A DNA stretch of 64,000 bases. It comes from Desulfuromonas versatilis. Lineage in GTDB: Bacteria > Desulfobacterota > Desulfuromonadia > Desulfuromonadales > NIT-T3. The position numbers and the translations under genes were made by a program. The DNA lies in assembly GCF_019704135.1 (NCBI RefSeq), contig NZ_AP024355.1, forward strand, positions 2,660,001 to 2,724,000, in the 5' to 3' direction. Position 1 is the stretch's first letter; every line of letters starts with the position of its first letter. The notes under the pieces are model-generated. The model saw only the letters and a list, made by a program, of their open reading frames with translations, was not told the DNA's origin and made no database searches. Below are positions 37,371 through 46,900 of the stretch, one piece after another.

Positions 37371-37384
37371 TGCAATTAATTGCA
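37371..37384. promoter_or_regulatory. Third exact copy of the TGCAATTAATTGCA palindrome
   Basis: It lies between the last island gene and the ssrA terminator, close to the right attachment site. It is an exact copy of the core at 27703-27716. Confidence 0.55.
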
Positions 37385-37402
37385 ACGCACTGAACACAAA
37401 CA

Positions 37403-37436
37403 AGAAAAGGCCAGTTCATGGGAACCGGCCTTTTCT
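37403..37436 (-). terminator. ssrA terminator supplied by the island
   Basis: A perfect 10-bp outer stem, AGAAAAGGCC with its complement, extended inside by near-perfect GGTTCC/GAACT pairing and followed on the minus strand by TTGTTTG. It lies 6 bp beyond the tmRNA 3' end, inside the island. Confidence 0.85.
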
Positions 37437-37442
37437 GCCAAA

Positions 37443-37468
37443 TGGTGGAGGTGGCGGGAATCGAACCC
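37443..37468 (-). repeat. Right attachment site at the ssrA 3' end
   Basis: The 26 bp identical to 24984-25009, here as part of the intact tmRNA gene. Confidence 0.9.
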
Positions 37469-37794
37469 GCGTCCGAAAATCTTTCACGTAAGGCTTCTAC
37501 ATGCTTAGTCTGTATTTTAAATTAACCTGGCAAACCTCCCACAGACAGGATTTTTGACAGGCGAGCCTGCTTTGGTTTCGCTTTCAGGCCACAGGCACTC
37601 CCGAAAACTATCCCGCTAAATTAACGTCTCAAGCCCTACACGGGCGATAAGTCAAGAGACGCGGCTGCAATTAAGCAGCCAGTGCGTAACGAACGTCGTT
37701 GTCGGCGTTTGTTTGTGTTGGGCTTTTTTACGGAGCCTGCCCACTCCGGCATGCCACCTTCGCTTCCAATCCCCGTCGAAACCTTGGCACCCCC
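37443..37794 (-). ncRNA. ssrA: Transfer-messenger RNA (tmRNA)
   Basis: The 5' end GGGGGTGCCAAGGTTTCGAC (37794 leftward) and the 3' CCA-ending acceptor (37443) pair as a 7-bp stem. The 3' end has a T-loop and T-arm. The internal frame at about 37670-37715 ends with the peptide tag ADNDVRYALAA and a TAA. tmRNA rescues stalled ribosomes together with SmpB, encoded 150 bp upstream. The 3' end is the target of the island; integration restores the full sequence. Confidence 0.96.
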
Positions 37795-37814
37795 TTAAAG
37801 ACCGTGATTCGTGA

Positions 37815-37875
37815 CTGGTTTAACTGGTTTAACTGGTTTAACTGGTTTAACTGGTTTAACTGGTTTAACTGGTTT
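37815..37875 (+). repeat. 9-bp tandem array, 6.8 copies of CTGGTTTAA
   Basis: It starts after CTTAAAGACC and the heptamer-like units GTGATTC and GTGACTGG, then repeats CTGGTTTAA. It lies between the stop of smpB (37942) and the 5' end of ssrA, so it could affect the smpB 3' end or the ssrA promoter. Confidence 0.93.
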
Positions 37876-37941
37876 TTTCGTAACTGCACCCCAATAGTCT
37901 CATAAATGGTGCAGGATTTCAAGCATTTGTCCTGCGGGCCA

Positions 37942-38400
37942 CTATTTCTGGTGATCGCGGATGGCGCGGGCGGTTTCGCGGTCGTGCTGTTTGCGTTTGA
38001 GGGTTTCGCGCTTGTCGTGGAGCTTCTTGCCGCGGCCGAGGCCGATCTCGAGCTTGGCGCGGCTGTCCTTGAAGTAGATCTTGGTCGGCACCAGCGAGAG
38101 GCCGCGCTGCTCGACCTTGATGGTGAGCTTTTCGATCTCTTCGCGGTGCAGCAACAGCTTGCGCATGCGGGTCGGGTCCGCGGGGTTTTCGCGGTTGCCG
38201 TACTCGTAGGGGCTGATGTTCATGTTGTTGATGAACACCTCGCCGTCCTTGATGCGGCAGAAGCTCTCCTTGAGGTTCACCTTGCCCAGGCGCAACGACT
38301 TCACTTCGGTGCCGGTGAGCACGATCCCGGCCTCGTAGACCTCGTCGATGAAGTAGTCGTGGTAGGCCTTCTTGTTGGTGGCGATGATTTTAATTCCCAT
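37942..38400 (-). CDS. smpB: SsrA-binding protein
   Basis: 152 residues with the full SmpB pattern: [58 protein letters not shown] then KLLLHREEI, and a basic tail ([20 protein letters not shown]). It binds tmRNA and delivers it to stalled ribosomes. It lies directly upstream of ssrA and overlaps the 3' end of the RseC-like gene by 11 bp. Confidence 0.97.
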   Translation of the reverse strand: MGIKIIATNKKAYHDYFIDEVYEAGIVLTGTEVKSLRLGKVNLKESFCRIKDGEVFINNMNISPYEYGNRENPADPTRMRKLLLHREEIEKLTIKVEQRGLSLVPTKIYFKDSRAKLEIGLGRGKKLHDKRETLKRKQHDRETARAIRDHQK

Positions 38401-38863
38401 TTTTCAGATCGTCGGGCAAGTGTTCGTCCAGGGGGATGATTTCCACGATGCGGGGCATGTAGTTCTCTTTGGGGATCGCCCGGCTGCCGACCTTGATGAC
38501 CATGTATGAGCCGGCCAGAAAGGCGGTCCCGAGAATGGCGGACAGCAGGTTGGGATCCACACCTTCGAGCTTTTCGCCGACCAGGTTGCCGATCACCGCA
38601 CCGACCAGCAGGGCGATCAGCGGGACCATGTACAGCACGAAGGAGGACTGCAGGAAGTTCTTGGTGCTGGTGACCAGCCGAACCCGCTCGCCGACCTGGG
38701 CGCCGATGCTGTTGTGCGCTTCGATCACCTTGCTCTTGTTGTCAGTACCGACCTGGCAGGCTTCCATCGATGCGCAGTTTTTGCAGAAGCTGCTCTTCTC
38801 GCAGAGCACCGCGGCGATGTGCTTGCCGCGAAGCTCGATGACGGTTCCCTGTTCCTCGATCAT
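38390..38863 (-). CDS. SoxR-reducing system protein RseC family
   Basis: 157 residues: a Cys-rich N-terminal domain ([19 protein letters not shown]) and two membrane segments ([18 protein letters not shown] and [19 protein letters not shown]), matching RseC/SoxR-reducing proteins associated with Rnf-type electron transfer. The exact redox partner is not visible here. It precedes smpB and is translationally coupled by an 11-bp overlap. Confidence 0.88.
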   Translation of the reverse strand: MIEEQGTVIELRGKHIAAVLCEKSSFCKNCASMEACQVGTDNKSKVIEAHNSIGAQVGERVRLVTSTKNFLQSSFVLYMVPLIALLVGAVIGNLVGEKLEGVDPNLLSAILGTAFLAGSYMVIKVGSRAIPKENYMPRIVEIIPLDEHLPDDLKNGN

Positions 38864-39008
38864 GGGGTGGCCCCTGGGTTGCGGTTTTTCCTGAAGTTTA
38901 CCACCCTCCCCATACCTGGGCGCGGAGCTGCGCTGCCGGGCGAGGATGACGTATTGCTTCTATCCACGGGGAGCATCCATCCGCAGAATTGCGAATTATA
39001 AAGAGGAG

Positions 39009-40274
39009 TCAGGATTTTTGCAACACTTCGCGCCCCTTGAGGTAGAGAGCCTCGACCTGCCCCCTGCGCCCTTCGGCGCAAAGGTGGGCTTCCAGGTCGT
39101 CCAAGCGGGGCACGGCTGCGGGGCGCAGCACCTGAAAGCTGGCCTCCATGCCTTCCGCCAGGGCTCCCATTCGGTGGTCAAGCCGCAGGGCCCGGGCCCC
39201 GTCAAGAGTCGCCAGGCGCAGCAGCTGGTGCGGCCCCAAGTCCCCCTGCAGCCAATCGGCGGCGAAGGCGATCTCGTCCCAGAGTGACAGGGAGTCGCAG
39301 CTGGCCAGGCTGTCGGTACCCAAGGCAAGAGGTACGCCGGCCTGCCGGTAGGCCGCCGCAGGAGCCCGGCCGACCCCGAGGTTGGCATTGGAGCGGGGAC
39401 AAAGCACCACGGTAACCCCCGAGCCGGCGAGCAGCGGCATGTCGCGGGGCTCGACCTGCACCCCGTGCACCAGCAGCATGGGGGCGGCAAGTGCGCCGCG
39501 TTCGGCGATGTAGCGGGCCGGAGTGCGGTGGGCCGGTGGCGGCACCATATCGCCCCAACCGACGTAGGGAAAGAGGGTTTCGGCGACGGGACCGGCGGAG
39601 TCCTGCAGGAAATCGACCTCGTCGGGAGACTCGGCGAAGTGAACCGAAAGGGGGACCTTGCGGCGGCGGCCGAACTGCAGAACCTCCTCCAGGTAGTCCG
39701 CCGAAACCGAATAGGGCGAATGGGGCGAGATCCCCAGGAGCATTTCCCCGGCCTTGACTTCGCCGAGAATTTCGCCGATGCCCCGCAGCACCTTGCGGCC
39801 GATCAGCGGATCGCGACCCAGGGTTTCGAGGTACAGGTTGCCCGCCATCGGTGAGCGGCGATAGGCCTGCCGGGCGGGAAAGTAGGAGAGGATATCCCCC
39901 ACCGCCCCGGTGCCGGCGGCCAACGAAAGGCGTATCCCCTCGGCCAGCGAGGGGATGAAGCGGGTGATCTCCACGCCGCGCTTGACCCGGATCACCCGCA
40001 GGATCCAGTCGACAAAGCTGCGCACCTCGGCGGCCTCGCCCACTTCGTTGAGCCAGCGGGGGAAGTGGGTCAACTCCAGGTGGGTATGGGCGTTGACCAT
40101 GGGCGGGAGCAGGACCGCGTCCCCGAAATCGACCACCTCGGCCCCGCCATGGGCGGCGAGCATCTCCTTGCGGGTCCCCACCGCGACGATGCGCCCGTCG
40201 CGAACCAGCAGCGCCCCATCCTCGATGGGCGGGGCGCTGATGGGGGCTAGAAATCGTGCAAGGTAAAGAGTCAT
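39009..40274 (-). CDS. Metal-dependent amidohydrolase (deaminase type)
   Basis: 421 residues of the ATZ/TRZ-type amidohydrolase superfamily: NAHTHLELTHF near 60, SPHSPYSVSADYL, VHFAESPDEV, LLVHGVQ and GTDSLASCDSLSLWDE, all metal/catalytic motifs of the family. The substrate is not determined by sequence. Geobacter-type genomes use the futalosine menaquinone route, so an aminodeoxyfutalosine deaminase is possible (low certainty). It is 19 bp downstream of panD. Confidence 0.82.
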   Translation of the reverse strand: MTLYLARFLAPISAPPIEDGALLVRDGRIVAVGTRKEMLAAHGGAEVVDFGDAVLLPPMVNAHTHLELTHFPRWLNEVGEAAEVRSFVDWILRVIRVKRGVEITRFIPSLAEGIRLSLAAGTGAVGDILSYFPARQAYRRSPMAGNLYLETLGRDPLIGRKVLRGIGEILGEVKAGEMLLGISPHSPYSVSADYLEEVLQFGRRRKVPLSVHFAESPDEVDFLQDSAGPVAETLFPYVGWGDMVPPPAHRTPARYIAERGALAAPMLLVHGVQVEPRDMPLLAGSGVTVVLCPRSNANLGVGRAPAAAYRQAGVPLALGTDSLASCDSLSLWDEIAFAADWLQGDLGPHQLLRLATLDGARALRLDHRMGALAEGMEASFQVLRPAAVPRLDDLEAHLCAEGRRGQVEALYLKGREVLQKS

Positions 40275-40293
40275 GGGCGAAGTTCGTGGTTTC

Positions 40294-40695
40294 TCAAATG
40301 GCTTTCTTGAGCTGGCCCTGGCCGGGGTTTTCCTGTTTGCGCTCCAGGTCCACCTGCTCGTTCTTCTCGTTGACGAAGACCAGTTTCGGCTTGTGGCCGC
40401 GGGCCTCTTCGGCGCTCATCTCCTGCCAGCTGGCGATAATCACCAGGTCGGTTTTGGAAACCAGCCTGGCGGCGGCGCCGTTGATGCAGATGGTCCCGCT
40501 GCCGGGCTGACCGGCGATGGCGTAGGTCTGGAAGCGGGTGCCGTAGGTGACGTTCCAGATGTCCACCGCCTCGTTCTCATAGATGTCGGCCGCCTCCATG
40601 AGCAGGGGGTCGATGGTGATGCTCCCCTCGTAATGCAGGTCGGCGCCGGTGACGGTGGCGCGGTGGATCTTGGACTTGAGCATTTTGCGGGTCAT
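40294..40695 (-). CDS. panD: Aspartate 1-decarboxylase proenzyme
   Basis: 133 residues with the self-cleavage site YEGSITID (Gly-Ser, giving the pyruvoyl group), [19 protein letters not shown] and the C-terminal KLVFVN. It makes beta-alanine for pantothenate. The start is 4 bp after the panC stop, and panD and panC clearly form an operon. The C-terminal tail ([20 protein letters not shown]) is slightly longer than usual. Confidence 0.96.
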   Translation of the reverse strand: MTRKMLKSKIHRATVTGADLHYEGSITIDPLLMEAADIYENEAVDIWNVTYGTRFQTYAIAGQPGSGTICINGAAARLVSKTDLVIIASWQEMSAEEARGHKPKLVFVNEKNEQVDLERKQENPGQGQLKKAI

Positions 40696-40699
40696 TGCA

Positions 40700-41551
40700 C
40701 TAGGCCTCCTCGATTAGGTACTGGTTGTCGATCAGGCGGGTTTTGCCGATTTTAACCGCCAGCAGAATCACCGAATCGACAGTGACTTGGGCCATCTCCT
40801 CGAGAGTGCGCCCATGGCAGATCTTCAGATAGTCGATAACCGCGTCGGGCTCGGTCTCGATGCGCCGGCGCACCGCCTGGAGAATTTTCCCGGCATCGGC
40901 CTCGCCCTGGGCGACCATGCGACAGGCCAGGGCGATTGCCTCGCTGAGCGACAGGGCCTGGCGCCTCTCGGCGGGCGAAAGGTAGCTGTTACGCGAACTC
41001 ATCGCCAGCCCGTCGGCCTCGCGGATAATCGGCATACCGAGCACCTCGACGGGGAGGTTGAGGTCCTGGGTCATCCGCTGAATAACGGCCAACTGCTGGA
41101 AATCCTTGCGCCCGAACAGGGCCACATCGGGCTGAACGATGCCGAAGAGCTTGGCCACCACGGTGGTCACACCGCGAAAATGTCCGGGCCGGCTCGCCCC
41201 GCAGAGGGTCTCGGTCAGCCCCTCGACATTGACGTAGCTGGCATACCCCTTGGGGTACATGTCGCGGGCCTCGGGGGCGAACAGCAGGTCGACCCCCACC
41301 GACTCGGCCATGGCGGCATCGCGGCTCAGGTCACGGGGGTAGGATTCGAAATCCTCCCCCACCCCGAACTGGGTGGGGTTGACGAAGATGGACAGGACCA
41401 GCAACTCGCCCCGCTCGCGCCCGGCGCGCAGCAGCGACAGGTGCCCCTCGTGAAGAAAGCCCATGGTCGGCACGAAGCTGATCCGCTGCCCCTGCCGCCG
41501 GGCGGCCAGGCAGAGCTGCTGCATCTGCTGGATGTCGGTTATTATTTTCAT
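40700..41551 (-). CDS. panC: Pantothenate synthetase
   Basis: 283 residues: [20 protein letters not shown] (ATP site), [38 protein letters not shown] and [15 protein letters not shown]. It joins pantoate and beta-alanine. No Shine-Dalgarno sequence is visible before the ATG; upstream is a heptamer array ending 14 bp before it, with the junction reading TTGGTTTTATG. Confidence 0.97.
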   Translation of the reverse strand: MKIITDIQQMQQLCLAARRQGQRISFVPTMGFLHEGHLSLLRAGRERGELLVLSIFVNPTQFGVGEDFESYPRDLSRDAAMAESVGVDLLFAPEARDMYPKGYASYVNVEGLTETLCGASRPGHFRGVTTVVAKLFGIVQPDVALFGRKDFQQLAVIQRMTQDLNLPVEVLGMPIIREADGLAMSSRNSYLSPAERRQALSLSEAIALACRMVAQGEADAGKILQAVRRRIETEPDAVIDYLKICHGRTLEEMAQVTVDSVILLAVKIGKTRLIDNQYLIEEA

Positions 41552-41565
41552 AAAACCAATAATCA

Positions 41566-41647
41566 GTGATTAGTAATCAGTGATCAGTGAAGAGCAAAAG
41601 CGCTTTTGATGTTTGCTAGTTACTCATCACTCTTTACTCATTACTCG
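41566..41647. repeat. Heptamer array pair around a 14-bp palindrome
   Basis: Forward units GTGATTA, GTAATCA, GTGATCA and GTGAAGA (41566-41593), then the perfect palindrome CAAAAGCGCTTTTG (41595-41608), then 11 bp, then inverted units TTACTCA, TCACTCT, TTACTCA and TTACTCG (41620-41647). GTRR pairs with YYAC at every heptamer, so the RNA can fold into a long imperfect stem. Confidence 0.93.
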
Positions 41648-41652
41648 AGGGT

Positions 41653-42456
41653 TTATTTGAAGGAATGCTCGTCGTCGGGGAAAATCCCCTCCTTGACCTC
41701 GCGGATGTAATCCCTGACCCCCTGGCTGATGATGCCGGAAACGTCGGCATACTTCTTGACGAACTTGGGGGAATATTTTTCGCACAGGCCGAGAATGTCG
41801 TGGATCACCAGCACCTGGCCGTCACAGTGGATCCCGGCGCCGATGCCGATGGTGGGGATAGATACCGATTCCGTGATGCGCTTGGCCAGGGGCTTGGGGA
41901 TTCCCTCCAGGACCATGGCGAAGGCGCCGGCCTGCTGCACCGCCAGGGCGTCGGCGAGCAGCTTGTCGGCCTGCTCCTCCTTTTTCCCCTGCACCCGGAA
42001 GCCCCCCATGCGATGGACCGACTGGGGGGTCAGGCCGATGTGCCCCATCACCGGGACATCCATGTCGACGATGGCGCGGATGGTATCGGCGACGTTGGTC
42101 CCGCCCTCGAGCTTGACCGCGTGGGCCCCGCCCTCCTTGACCAGCCGCCCGGCATTCATCCGGGCGTCGCGCCGGTCGACCTGGTAGGAGAGAAACGGCA
42201 TGTCGGTCACCACCAGGGCGCCCGAAGTGCCCCGCACCACGGCGCGGGTGTGGTAGATCATCTCTTCCATGCTCACCGGCAGGGTATTGTCGTAACCGCT
42301 GACCACGGAGCCCACCGAGTCGCCGACCAGGATCATATCGATGCCGGCCAGGTCCATCAGCCGGGCGAAGGGGTAGTCGTAGGCGGTCAGGACGGCGATT
42401 TTCTCGCCTTCGGTTTTCATCTTCTGGATGTCGAGAACGGTCTTCTGCTTTTTCAC
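41653..42456 (-). CDS. panB: 3-methyl-2-oxobutanoate hydroxymethyltransferase
   Basis: 267 residues from a GTG at 42456 ([20 protein letters not shown]). Motifs: [80 protein letters not shown] and [20 protein letters not shown]. It makes ketopantoate, the first pantothenate step. Longer frames from 42558 run through the leader hairpin. It is 100 bp upstream of panC, separated by a heptamer-array pair. Confidence 0.95.
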   Translation of the reverse strand: MKKQKTVLDIQKMKTEGEKIAVLTAYDYPFARLMDLAGIDMILVGDSVGSVVSGYDNTLPVSMEEMIYHTRAVVRGTSGALVVTDMPFLSYQVDRRDARMNAGRLVKEGGAHAVKLEGGTNVADTIRAIVDMDVPVMGHIGLTPQSVHRMGGFRVQGKKEEQADKLLADALAVQQAGAFAMVLEGIPKPLAKRITESVSIPTIGIGAGIHCDGQVLVIHDILGLCEKYSPKFVKKYADVSGIISQGVRDYIREVKEGIFPDDEHSFK

Positions 42457-42475
42457 TGCTCGTCCATAATTGGGG

Positions 42476-42514
42476 AAAACGAAAAATGCCTTCCGGACAC
42501 CGTCCGAAAGGCAT
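42476..42514 (-). terminator. Intrinsic terminator-like hairpin in the panB leader
   Basis: On the minus strand, a stem (ATGCCTT/AAGGCAT plus CGGAC/GTCCG) followed by TTTTCGTTTT. It lies 20 bp before the panB GTG and follows a GC-rich folded stretch (about 42530-42620). It could end transcription from the flavin reductase gene or act as an attenuator for panB. Confidence 0.7.
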
Positions 42515-42752
42515 GAACCGACGTAAGAGGGGCCGCCGCAAGGCTGCCGTTCCCGCATCGTGCCGCTATCGCCTTCCGTCCCGGTCCATAGGATCCAGGC
42601 GGTATCAGAAAGATTGCTGCGCGGCCGATCTGCTCCAGTGCCAGTACCGGGCCAGCCGCGATAAAGCTTGGTCTAAAAAAGCGTTCTAGTCTATAGCATA
42701 TGCCGTTTACGGATGTCCACTGTTTTCTCCCGGCGGAAACTGCCGGGGATTC

Positions 42753-43334
42753 CTATTTTTTCTCGAACAACCGGACGCCGTCGCGGTAGGCCTCGGCGGC
42801 TTTTTCCCCCAGGCTCCAATACTGACGAATCCCCCCCAGGTAGACCAGGGGGTCGAAGGATTTGGCAGCGCCGCGTCCTTCGGCGTCAAAGGCCTGTTCC
42901 GCCGCGTGAATTTCCAGGATTTCGCCGAGGATCAACCGGTATTCACCCAGTTCGACTTCTCCGCTCACCCGACACTCCACGTTGAGCGGGGATTCGGCCA
43001 CCAGGGGTGCCGCGACCTTCGACGCTGGGACGCAGTTCAGCCCCGCGGCAGCGATCTTGTCCTCGTCACGACCGGATTTCAACCCGCAGTAATCAGCCTC
43101 GACGGCCAGGGAGGCGGGGACCATATTGACCACGAAGCAGCCGGTCTCCTGGATGTTGCGGTAGGTCAGCCGGCCCTGGTTGAGGGCGACGGCCATGGTC
43201 GGCGGAGTCTTGCTGACGATGCTCGCCCAGGACGCGGTCATCAGATTGGCCTTGCCCGCCCCGTCGACGGAGGAAACCAGTGTGGTCGGCTGGGGGAAGA
43301 AAGTCACGCAGGGACCGAGTTGCCGTTTGTTCAT
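42753..43334 (-). CDS. Flavin reductase-like FMN-binding protein
   Basis: 193 residues with PTTLVSSVDGAGKANLMTAS, NQGRLTYRNIQETGCFVVNM and DPLVYLGGIRQYWSLG, the typical flavin reductase-like/split-barrel pattern with the C-terminal aromatic motif. It probably reduces flavin for another enzyme or is redox-protective; the partner is unknown. It is transcribed ahead of panB with a 296-bp leader region between. Confidence 0.87.
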   Translation of the reverse strand: MNKRQLGPCVTFFPQPTTLVSSVDGAGKANLMTASWASIVSKTPPTMAVALNQGRLTYRNIQETGCFVVNMVPASLAVEADYCGLKSGRDEDKIAAAGLNCVPASKVAAPLVAESPLNVECRVSGEVELGEYRLILGEILEIHAAEQAFDAEGRGAAKSFDPLVYLGGIRQYWSLGEKAAEAYRDGVRLFEKK

Positions 43335-43502
43335 CGCTCGATGCTCTCCATTTTAATTGGGGTGCCGGGCCGGTCCTCTTTATGCCAGACTTGCGGAGAA
43401 AAGACAAGGCCTCAATCGCCTTGCGGCAGGTTGCAAATAATCGCTTCGGGGATAAAAATGAAGATAGAAGGACCGGCCGGCCCGGTCAATGGAGGTGTGT
43501 TT

Positions 43503-43757
43503 ATGAAAGCTCTGGAAATACTCGACGAGATCCGCTGGCATGATGGATGGTCTTCGCGCATCGGGCAGACCCTCGAGGTCAGGGACAGCACCAAGGACCT
43601 GTACATATTCAACGAAAAGCACCAACGGGAAGAGATCCTGAGAGTCCTCAAGGATGTGCCCGAAAACCTCTATCGGCTCTTCGACCTCGAAGAGGCACCC
43701 GAGGAGGATTGCGACTACATGGCGGATTCGGGGATGTGCTACCGCAAGCTTCACTGA
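43503..43757 (+). CDS. Small conserved-type hypothetical protein
   Basis: 84 residues (MKALEILDEIRWHDGWSSRI...). A strong GGAGG lies 7 bp from the ATG. Cys residues near the C-terminus (DCDYMADSGMCYRKLH) may bind metal. No family recognised. It is a lone plus-strand gene between flavin reductase and glutamate dehydrogenase. The frame upstream to 42906 is a shadow. Confidence 0.7.
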   Translation: MKALEILDEIRWHDGWSSRIGQTLEVRDSTKDLYIFNEKHQREEILRVLKDVPENLYRLFDLEEAPEEDCDYMADSGMCYRKLH

Positions 43758-43982
43758 TGCGGCGGTCCACCAGAAAAAGGCGAATTTCGACCTGATGTAA
43801 GTGACCATGAAGGTCTTTTGCCCAGATCTTTGGCCACCACCCGTTCGCGCCGCTCGCTGAAGTTCACGAAGGGCACGAAGAGATGCCATGCCCGCTCTAA
43901 GCTACTTTTTGACCGGCGTGGCAAATCAATCTTTAACGGACCTTGCCGGGCCGAACCACCCGGCGTCCCTCCGCCCCTGGAT

Positions 43983-46900
43983 TCAGGGCAGCATCCCCTC
44001 CAGGGCGTTGATCAGCACGGTGAAGGGGTTGTAGTTGACGGGGGTCACCCCCCGCAGCCCTTCGCGCAGCTTGTGGTAGAACTTAAGCTGCTGCCGGCGC
44101 CTGGCGAAATACCGCTCCGGGTTCCCTTCGGCGTTCTGGAGTACCGCCAGGGTCAGGCGGTAGCCGGCGTTCTGAAAACCATCGCGAATCGCCTGGTAGG
44201 CCATGCGATCCCAACGGTCGCGGGTCTGCACCGCCTCGGCATCGCGCAGGCAGTCGCGGATCGCCAAAAGCTGCCTGACCTCCCCGTAGATCCGCGCCAC
44301 CGAGTGCAGATCGGCACCGGTCTGCTGCATTAACGAAACCACCGGCAGGAAATCCTCGAGATAGGGCAGCGCCGCAGCCTGCCTCGCCAGAGAGGCCGGC
44401 AGGCCCGCCTCTTCCAGTTCGGCCGCGTTGTCCTTGCAGTTCTGCCAGTCGGCCTCGGGGAGGATCCCCCCCAGTTTCTTCTCAAACGCCTGCACCTTGG
44501 CGGCATAGTCCTTCACCAGTTCGGGATCGGGCCGGACCGCCATCTCCTGGGCCATGGCCCAGCTGCAGAGATGGCCCAGGGTCTCCTCGAGGCGCAGCAG
44601 CACCTGGTACTGCTGGCGGGAGGGGATCTTGTTGTCGAGGGCGAAAAGCCCCTGTCGCAGGGCAGCCCCCTGGAGCACCTGGTCGAAGCTCAAATAGGCC
44701 GCGGCCGCATCGATGAGGGAAGTCCCCGCCTGCCTGGAGAGGCGATTGAGCATGGCGCTGCCGGCCTGGTTGACGATCGTGTTGGTGATCACCGTGGCGG
44801 TGATTTCCCGGGCCAGGGGGTGCTCCCCCAGGAGCTTTTCGAAGCGCTGGCGGATCGGTCCTGGAAAATAGCCGAGCAGGTATTCCTGCACCCCGGGCTG
44901 GTCGGGCAGGTCGCTTTCGAGAAGCTCCTGAAACAGCTGCATCTTGCTGTAGGCCATGAGGATGGCCAGTTCGGGCCGGGTGTACCCCTGCTTCTTGCGG
45001 AAGCGGATCTCTTTGCCGGTGGGCAGGAACTCGCCGCGCCGATCCATCATGCCGACGTTCTCCAGGCGGTCGGACAGGTCGAGGAAAGGTTCGACGTTGG
45101 CCGCGCAGCGTGCCTGGTCGAGAGACAGGCAGAGGCTCTGCCCGTAGTTGTTGTCCAGCACCGCCCGGCAGACCTCCTCGGTGACCTCCAGCAGCAGGCG
45201 GTCTCGCTCCTGCCGCTCCTCCACCACCTTGTTCTCCTTCAAATAGCGCATGAAGATCTTGAGGTTGACCTCGTGGTCGCTGCAGTCGACCCCGGCCGAG
45301 TTGTCCACCGCATCGGTGTTGAGGCGGCCGCCGCCCAGCGCGAACTCGATCCGCCCTTTCTGGGTCATGCCGAGGTTGCCCCCCTCGCCCACCACCTTGG
45401 CCCGCAGCTGGCCGGCGTCGATGCGAAGTCCGTCGTTGGCCCGGTCGCCGACATCCTCGTGCTTCTCGGTGCTGGCCTTGACGTAGGTGCCGATGCCGCC
45501 GTTCCAGAGCAGATCGACCTCCGCGCCGAGCAGCAGGCGAATCAGCCCCTGGGCGTCGAGCGACTGATGACGAATCCCCAGCCATTGGCGTACCTGGGGA
45601 GAAAGGGGGATGTCCTTGGCATCGCGAGGGAACACCCCGCCACCCTCGGAAATCAGCTTGCGGTCATAGTCGTCCCAACTCGAGCGCGGCAGGTCGAACA
45701 GCCGTTGGCGCTCCCGGAAAGAGGCTTCCGGATCGGGGTCGGGGTCAAGGAAGATGTGCCGGTGGTCAAAGGCTGCAAGCAGGCGGATCTGCCTGGATAA
45801 AAGCATGCCGTTGCCGAAGACGTCCCCGCTCATGTCGCCGATGCCGACCACGGTAAAGGGCTGGGACTGGATGTCCCGGTCCAGTTCGCGGAAATGCCGC
45901 TTGACGCACTCCCAGGCGCCGCGGGCGGTAATGCCGAGCACCTTGTGGTCGTAGCCGCGGGAACCGCCGCTGGCGAAGGCGTCATCCAGCCAGAAACCGT
46001 ACTCGGCGCTGATGGCGTTGGCGGTGTCGGGCAGATGGGCGGTCCCCTTGTCCGCCGCCACCACCAGGTACGGGTCCTCCTCGTCGTAGGTGACGATCCC
46101 GGTGGGGCGGACGATGCCCTCGCCCACCCGGTTGTCGGTCAGATCGAGCAGCCCTCGGATCAGGGTCTGGTAAGCCGCCTTGGACAAGGCGGCCCCCTGC
46201 TCCCGGGTGGTGAAGGGGGTCTTGACCACAAACCCGCCCTTCGATCCCACCGGCACGATGAGGGCGTTCTTGGTCATCTGCGTCTTCATCAAGCCGAGAA
46301 TCTCGGTGCGGAAGTCGTCGGGGCGATCCGACCAGCGAAGCCCCCCCCGCGCCACCTTGCCGCCGCGCAGGTGAATCCCTTCCATGTCCGCCGAGTGGAC
46401 GTAGATCTCGTACAGGGGGCGGGGCGCCGGCATGTCGATGATGCCGATCGCACTGATTTTGAAGGAGAAGAAATAGTCGGGCCGCTCCCGCCGCAGGAAG
46501 AAATTGGTGCGCACCGTGGAATCGATGAGATTGAACAGGGTGCGAAGGATGTTGTCCTCGTTGACGTCCTTGACCGCGGCCAGGGCCTCGATCAACTGCT
46601 GGCGGATCGGCGAGAGGGCCTGCTCCTCGCGCTGCATGGGGTCGGCCAGGGCGGGGTCGAGGCGGAAGCGGGCCTCGAAATAGCGGAACAGCAGCTTGGC
46701 CGCCTGGGGATTGTTGATCAGGGCGAAGGCGACGCGGCGCTTGGTGTAGGGCGAGCCGAGCTGAAAATAGTAGTTGCGGTAGCCGCGGAAAACGTCGATG
46801 TCGCGCCAGGAAAGCCCGGTCAGCGGCAGCAGGCGGTTGAGAAAATCGTTTTCCGCCTCACCTCGGCGCAGCGCGCCAAGAGCTTCGAGCAGCTTTGCGC

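Larger units (their letters stand above)
24984..37468. mobile_element. Integrative island in ssrA carrying type I restriction-modification
   Basis: Bounded by the 26-bp direct repeats above, with a tyrosine integrase gene next to the left repeat and an intact ssrA at the right. Contents: integrase, xis-like protein, two small DNA-binding proteins, a structured non-coding stretch, an HTH protein, hsdR, hsdM, hsdS, a PD-(D/E)xK/SEC-C protein and an Ada-like zinc protein. It has no phage structural genes. Heptamer arrays found elsewhere in the window are absent from it. Confidence 0.9.
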
